From an uncultured Eggerthellaceae bacterium (GTDB taxonomy: Bacteria > Actinomycetota > Coriobacteriia > Coriobacteriales > Eggerthellaceae): a stretch of 7,842 nucleotides of DNA. Under the pieces are notes generated by a model, which made no database searches, was not told where the DNA came from, and was given only the letters and a program-made list of their open reading frames with translations. Shown here piece by piece: positions 6,055 to 7,842 of the stretch (position 1 is the stretch's first letter; the number at the start of each line of letters is the position of its first letter). Both the position numbers and the translations under genes were made by a program. The stretch lies in the NCBI GenBank assembly GCA_934630905.1, contig CAKTXN010000079.1, forward strand, positions 1 through 7,842, given 5' to 3'.

Positions 6055-7017
6055 ATGGAAAATGTTTACTTGGGACACGACACCGCATGGTGGTATTGGC
6101 GCAACGCGAAAAATGCGCCGAAAACATTGGCTGCAGCGCGAAAGAGCGATTGCTTAATCAATTGCGCTTTGAGTCAGCGCGCTGTGTTTGATGCTGTTGG
6201 CGATAGCACCGTGCTTGCCGGTCAGCGTCTTTTTACTCTTGTGGATAGGAAAACGGTAACTAACACAAAGAGGGTAGTATTTCGCCATTGTCCATCTGTG
6301 TTGCCTGAAGGTTCGTTCGTCCATATTGCTCCTGGTGTTCGCATTGCTTCGCCCGAGTTGAGCTTCTTGCAATGCGCGGCAGATAACTCTTTGGTTGACG
6401 CTATGGAGTACGGGTTTCAACTTTGCGGCACTTTTGTTCCAGATCCCGCGTCGAAGCATGGTGTTTCATCGCGGTGTTCTCTGACTAGTGTGAAGGAAAT
6501 CGCTGCGTTCCTGGATAAATGCGACGGGCTTCGTGGTATTTCGGCTGCTCGCAAAGCACTCGCGTATGTGATCGACGGAAGTGCTTCGCCGCGGGAAAGT
6601 GCGGTATCGCTCTTGCTAACGCTTCCGTTGCGTATGGGTGGTTACGCGCTGCCGCCGTTTGCAGTCAATCGTGGGCTGACGGTTCCGAAAGAGCTGCGCG
6701 GTCTTACGCGACGAGCTTCGCTTCGTGCCGATTTTTTCTGGGAACGCGCTCGCGTGGCGGCGGAATATGACAGCGATGTAGCTCATTTGGAGTCCGAAGA
6801 GCTTTGCAACGATGCCACAAAGCGCATCGCGTTGCAGCGCATGGGGTATACGACGTTTGGCTTTACGCGATTGCAAGTTGATGATTTGCGCCTTATGGAT
6901 GAAAGCGTTGCGGCGCTTCGTCGTGAGCTGGGCGTTCGTGCGCCACAGCGTTTCCCTTCCGATTATCGAAAGAAGCAGATTGAACTGCGGCAACAGTTGG
7001 GTCTTCCCACGTTGTAG
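6055..7017 (+). CDS. Orphan nuclease-like protein with EYDSD-H motif (PD-(D/E)XK / AbiEi-DUF559-like)
   Basis: I recognise the protein type but not a named gene. From ATG 6055 it has 320 residues. The N-terminal part (YLGHDTAWWYWRNAK, later SPELSFLQCA and ELCGT-like FQLCGTF) resembles proteins common in Coriobacteriia, and the C-terminal part has RADFFWERARVAAEYDSD followed by AH, then D-TKR-ALQRMGYTTFGFT. An Asp, then E-x-D, then H and an R/K-rich helix before a final strand is the pattern of Vsr/DUF559-type endonuclease folds, seen also in AbiEi-like proteins. Function is inferred, not shown. An in-frame ATG at 5932 would give 361 residues, but its first 13 codons lie in a repeat whose other copy lacks that ATG, so I prefer 6055. 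Neither start has a good ribosome binding site. GGGGAGGT (5974-5981) is too far from either. No partner toxin gene is adjacent. Confidence 0.75.
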   Translation: MENVYLGHDTAWWYWRNAKNAPKTLAAARKSDCLINCALSQRAVFDAVGDSTVLAGQRLFTLVDRKTVTNTKRVVFRHCPSVLPEGSFVHIAPGVRIASPELSFLQCAADNSLVDAMEYGFQLCGTFVPDPASKHGVSSRCSLTSVKEIAAFLDKCDGLRGISAARKALAYVIDGSASPRESAVSLLLTLPLRMGGYALPPFAVNRGLTVPKELRGLTRRASLRADFFWERARVAAEYDSDVAHLESEELCNDATKRIALQRMGYTTFGFTRLQVDDLRLMDESVAALRRELGVRAPQRFPSDYRKKQIELRQQLGLPTL

Positions 7018-7103
7018 GCTTGCGAAAGGGAGCTTGGCGTGTTCGACTCTCCTTACGATTCGCTTCTGGCTGCTTTTGTGCTGTTTTGCTCACTTTGCTT
7101 TCC

Positions 7104-7291
7104 TGATGGCAAAAAACGGCGTCTGCTCTTCTGCTCCTTCGCCTGCTATTCTCGACTTTTGCGCGATGATAAAAACGACCCACTTTTCTGTGGATTTTCG
7201 TCTTCGCGTGCGTTGATAATCAGCGTTTCCCCAGGTCGTAAAAAAGTAAGCCTAGGCAAACCCACTGAAAAGTACCCCATTTTTATCATGG
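7104..7291 (+). repeat. 188-bp direct repeat, copy B
   Basis: This is the downstream copy of 5783-5970, in the same orientation and of the same length, beginning 86 bases after the nuclease-like gene. Its inverted arms are 7166-7193 and 7262-7289, complementary at 22 of 28 positions and again enclosing 68 bases. The ATG present in copy A (5932) is changed here (CCTAGGC instead of CTATGGC). The bases between the gene stop and this copy (7018-7103) show no convincing terminator or gene. Confidence 0.9.
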
Positions 7292-7500
7292 GGAGTCGGG
7301 GAGAGGTGGGGCTGCAGGCGAAAGTGCGGAGTGTTAGGGGTAAAAGGTTGGGAAGAGGAGAAGGCGCCGATGTCGAAGGGGGCGGGGCAAGTGAGGAAGG
7401 GGCGTGCTGTCCAGGGAGAAGGCAGAAAAGCGAAGGCGAAGGTGTGAGGGGAGGGGAATCCGAGGGATTTAAAGGGAATGCAGCTTGAAAGATGAAGCTA
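7290..7500 (+). other. Purine-rich (G/A) non-coding tract
   Basis: Nearly the whole stretch is G and A on this strand. It includes three GGGG runs at 7290-7293, 7298-7301 and 7308-7311, plus shorter GGG and GGGG runs beyond. Frames open across it give low-complexity Gly/Lys/Arg or Pro/Ser/Leu strings without family resemblance, so I call no gene. From 7500 the sequence turns abruptly AT-rich. Confidence 0.6.
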
Positions 7501-7542
7501 AAGGGCAAATCGACTGCAAATAATTATCCTCAAATACGAATA

Positions 7543-7566
7543 TGTCAAATTAATATCATATTGACA
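7543..7566. promoter_or_regulatory. Inverted repeat overlapping the -35 box, possible operator
   Basis: TGTCAA (7543-7548) and TTGACA (7561-7566) are exact reverse complements separated by 12 AT-rich bases. The right arm is the -35 hexamer itself, so a dimeric repressor could bind here. Arms of six are short, and chance occurrence in AT-rich DNA is possible. Confidence 0.3.
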
Positions 7567-7589
7567 ATAAAATATTCACGCTATAGAAT
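7561..7589 (+). promoter_or_regulatory. Near-consensus sigma-70 promoter of the 3' gene
   Basis: A perfect TTGACA -35 (7561-7566), a 17-base spacer and TAGAAT (7584-7589) predict initiation near 7596. That leaves a leader of about 28 bases before the TTG start at 7624. It is the strongest promoter match in the window. Confidence 0.8.
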
Positions 7590-7623
7590 AATCGAACCAA
7601 AGGAAAAGAGACAGGAGATTTCC

Positions 7624-7842
7624 TTGAGGGAGAAGTTTCCGAAAATGGTTCAAAAAAGCGGCTCTGAACAGGGTAGATGTTCTGAGTTGACAGAATATGC
7701 CGATCAGGTAGAGTGTTTTAGGCTGGCAGAATGCGCCGACCAATCGAAGCGGATCGCACAATCGTCCCGTTCGACTTGCGCGTCAGCGGAGGACATAAAC
7801 TTGCATGCGGGACAGCCGTCCGCCGGTGCGTCTGAATCCGAT
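7624..7842 (+). CDS. Unrecognised protein, N-terminal 73 codons, cut by window edge
   Basis: The frame is open from TTG 7624 to the window end. The TTG has AGGAG (7613-7617) at an ideal six-base spacing and a near-consensus promoter upstream. An in-frame ATG at 7645 is the alternative. The visible part is hydrophilic and rich in Ser, Ala, Glu and Cys. Residues 20-43 form two 12-residue units, CSELTEYADQVE and CFRLAECADQSK, sharing C-x2-L-x-E-x-A-D-Q. At DNA level they are 20-base near-copies at 7687-7706 and 7723-7742, 36 apart. The cysteines and short period could suggest a repeat or metal-binding protein, but I cannot name a family. No signal peptide or membrane segment is visible. The opposite strand is also open here, but lacks a start context. 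Confidence 0.6.
   Translation, partial: MREKFPKMVQKSGSEQGRCSELTEYADQVECFRLAECADQSKRIAQSSRSTCASAEDINLHAGQPSAGASESD

Noticed and set aside
5783..7291. An insertion sequence with the repeats as terminal ends
   Set aside because: The repeats are direct, no transposase motif is present in the enclosed gene, and no target duplication can be seen.
7146..7508. A 120-codon - strand frame with Pro/Ser-rich sequence
   Set aside because: It is the complement of the G/A tract plus repeat copy B; low complexity and repeat origin explain it.
1..7842. CRISPR array, tRNA or rRNA genes
   Set aside because: No regularly spaced short repeats, no tRNA-like cloverleaf with CCA-type end, and no rRNA segments were recognised.

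Overview
The window comes from a bacterial chromosome of moderately high GC. I infer, without certainty, an anaerobic actinobacterium of the Coriobacteriia (Eggerthella/Slackia-like). The reasons are the clostridial-type single-chain PurL, the codon usage, and an orphan nuclease-like protein of a kind I associate with that group. No rRNA or other taxonomic marker is present.

Layout, all on the + strand: (1) the C-terminal two thirds of purL (1-2687), closed by a strong intrinsic terminator (2811-2845). (2) A gene-free stretch with a large imperfect inverted repeat (2890-2959) and a promoter near 3031-3059. (3) A single-aptamer glycine riboswitch (3105-3230) with a vestigial 5' 'ghost' stem, followed by a sodium:alanine/glycine symporter (3320-4762); the leader contains a sequence that can mask the symporter's Shine-Dalgarno. 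(4) A barnase-type guanyl ribonuclease with a lipoprotein-like signal and Gly/Ala-rich linker (about 4806-5351), its barstar-type inhibitor (5395-5661) and a terminator (5699-5725). (5) An orphan nuclease-like gene (about 6055-7017) bracketed by two direct copies of a 188-bp repeat (5783-5970 and 7104-7291). Each copy contains a palindrome with 28-nt arms. (6) A purine-rich non-coding tract (7290-7500), then an AT-rich segment with a near-consensus promoter (7561-7589) driving a gene that runs off the window (7624-7842).

How the parts relate: purL is housekeeping purine synthesis. Glycine is a substrate upstream in the same pathway (PurD step), so a glycine-sensing transporter next to purL makes metabolic sense, although the terminator separates the transcripts. 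The barnase/barstar pair follows the symporter almost without a gap, but a hairpin with a T-run lies across the toxin's signal-peptide codons and could uncouple them. The toxin keeps all catalytic residues. One of the two interface hot spots known from Bacillus barnase-barstar looks lost on both partners at once, suggesting a re-specified toxin-immunity pair. The repeat-flanked nuclease gene looks like an acquired or movable cassette.
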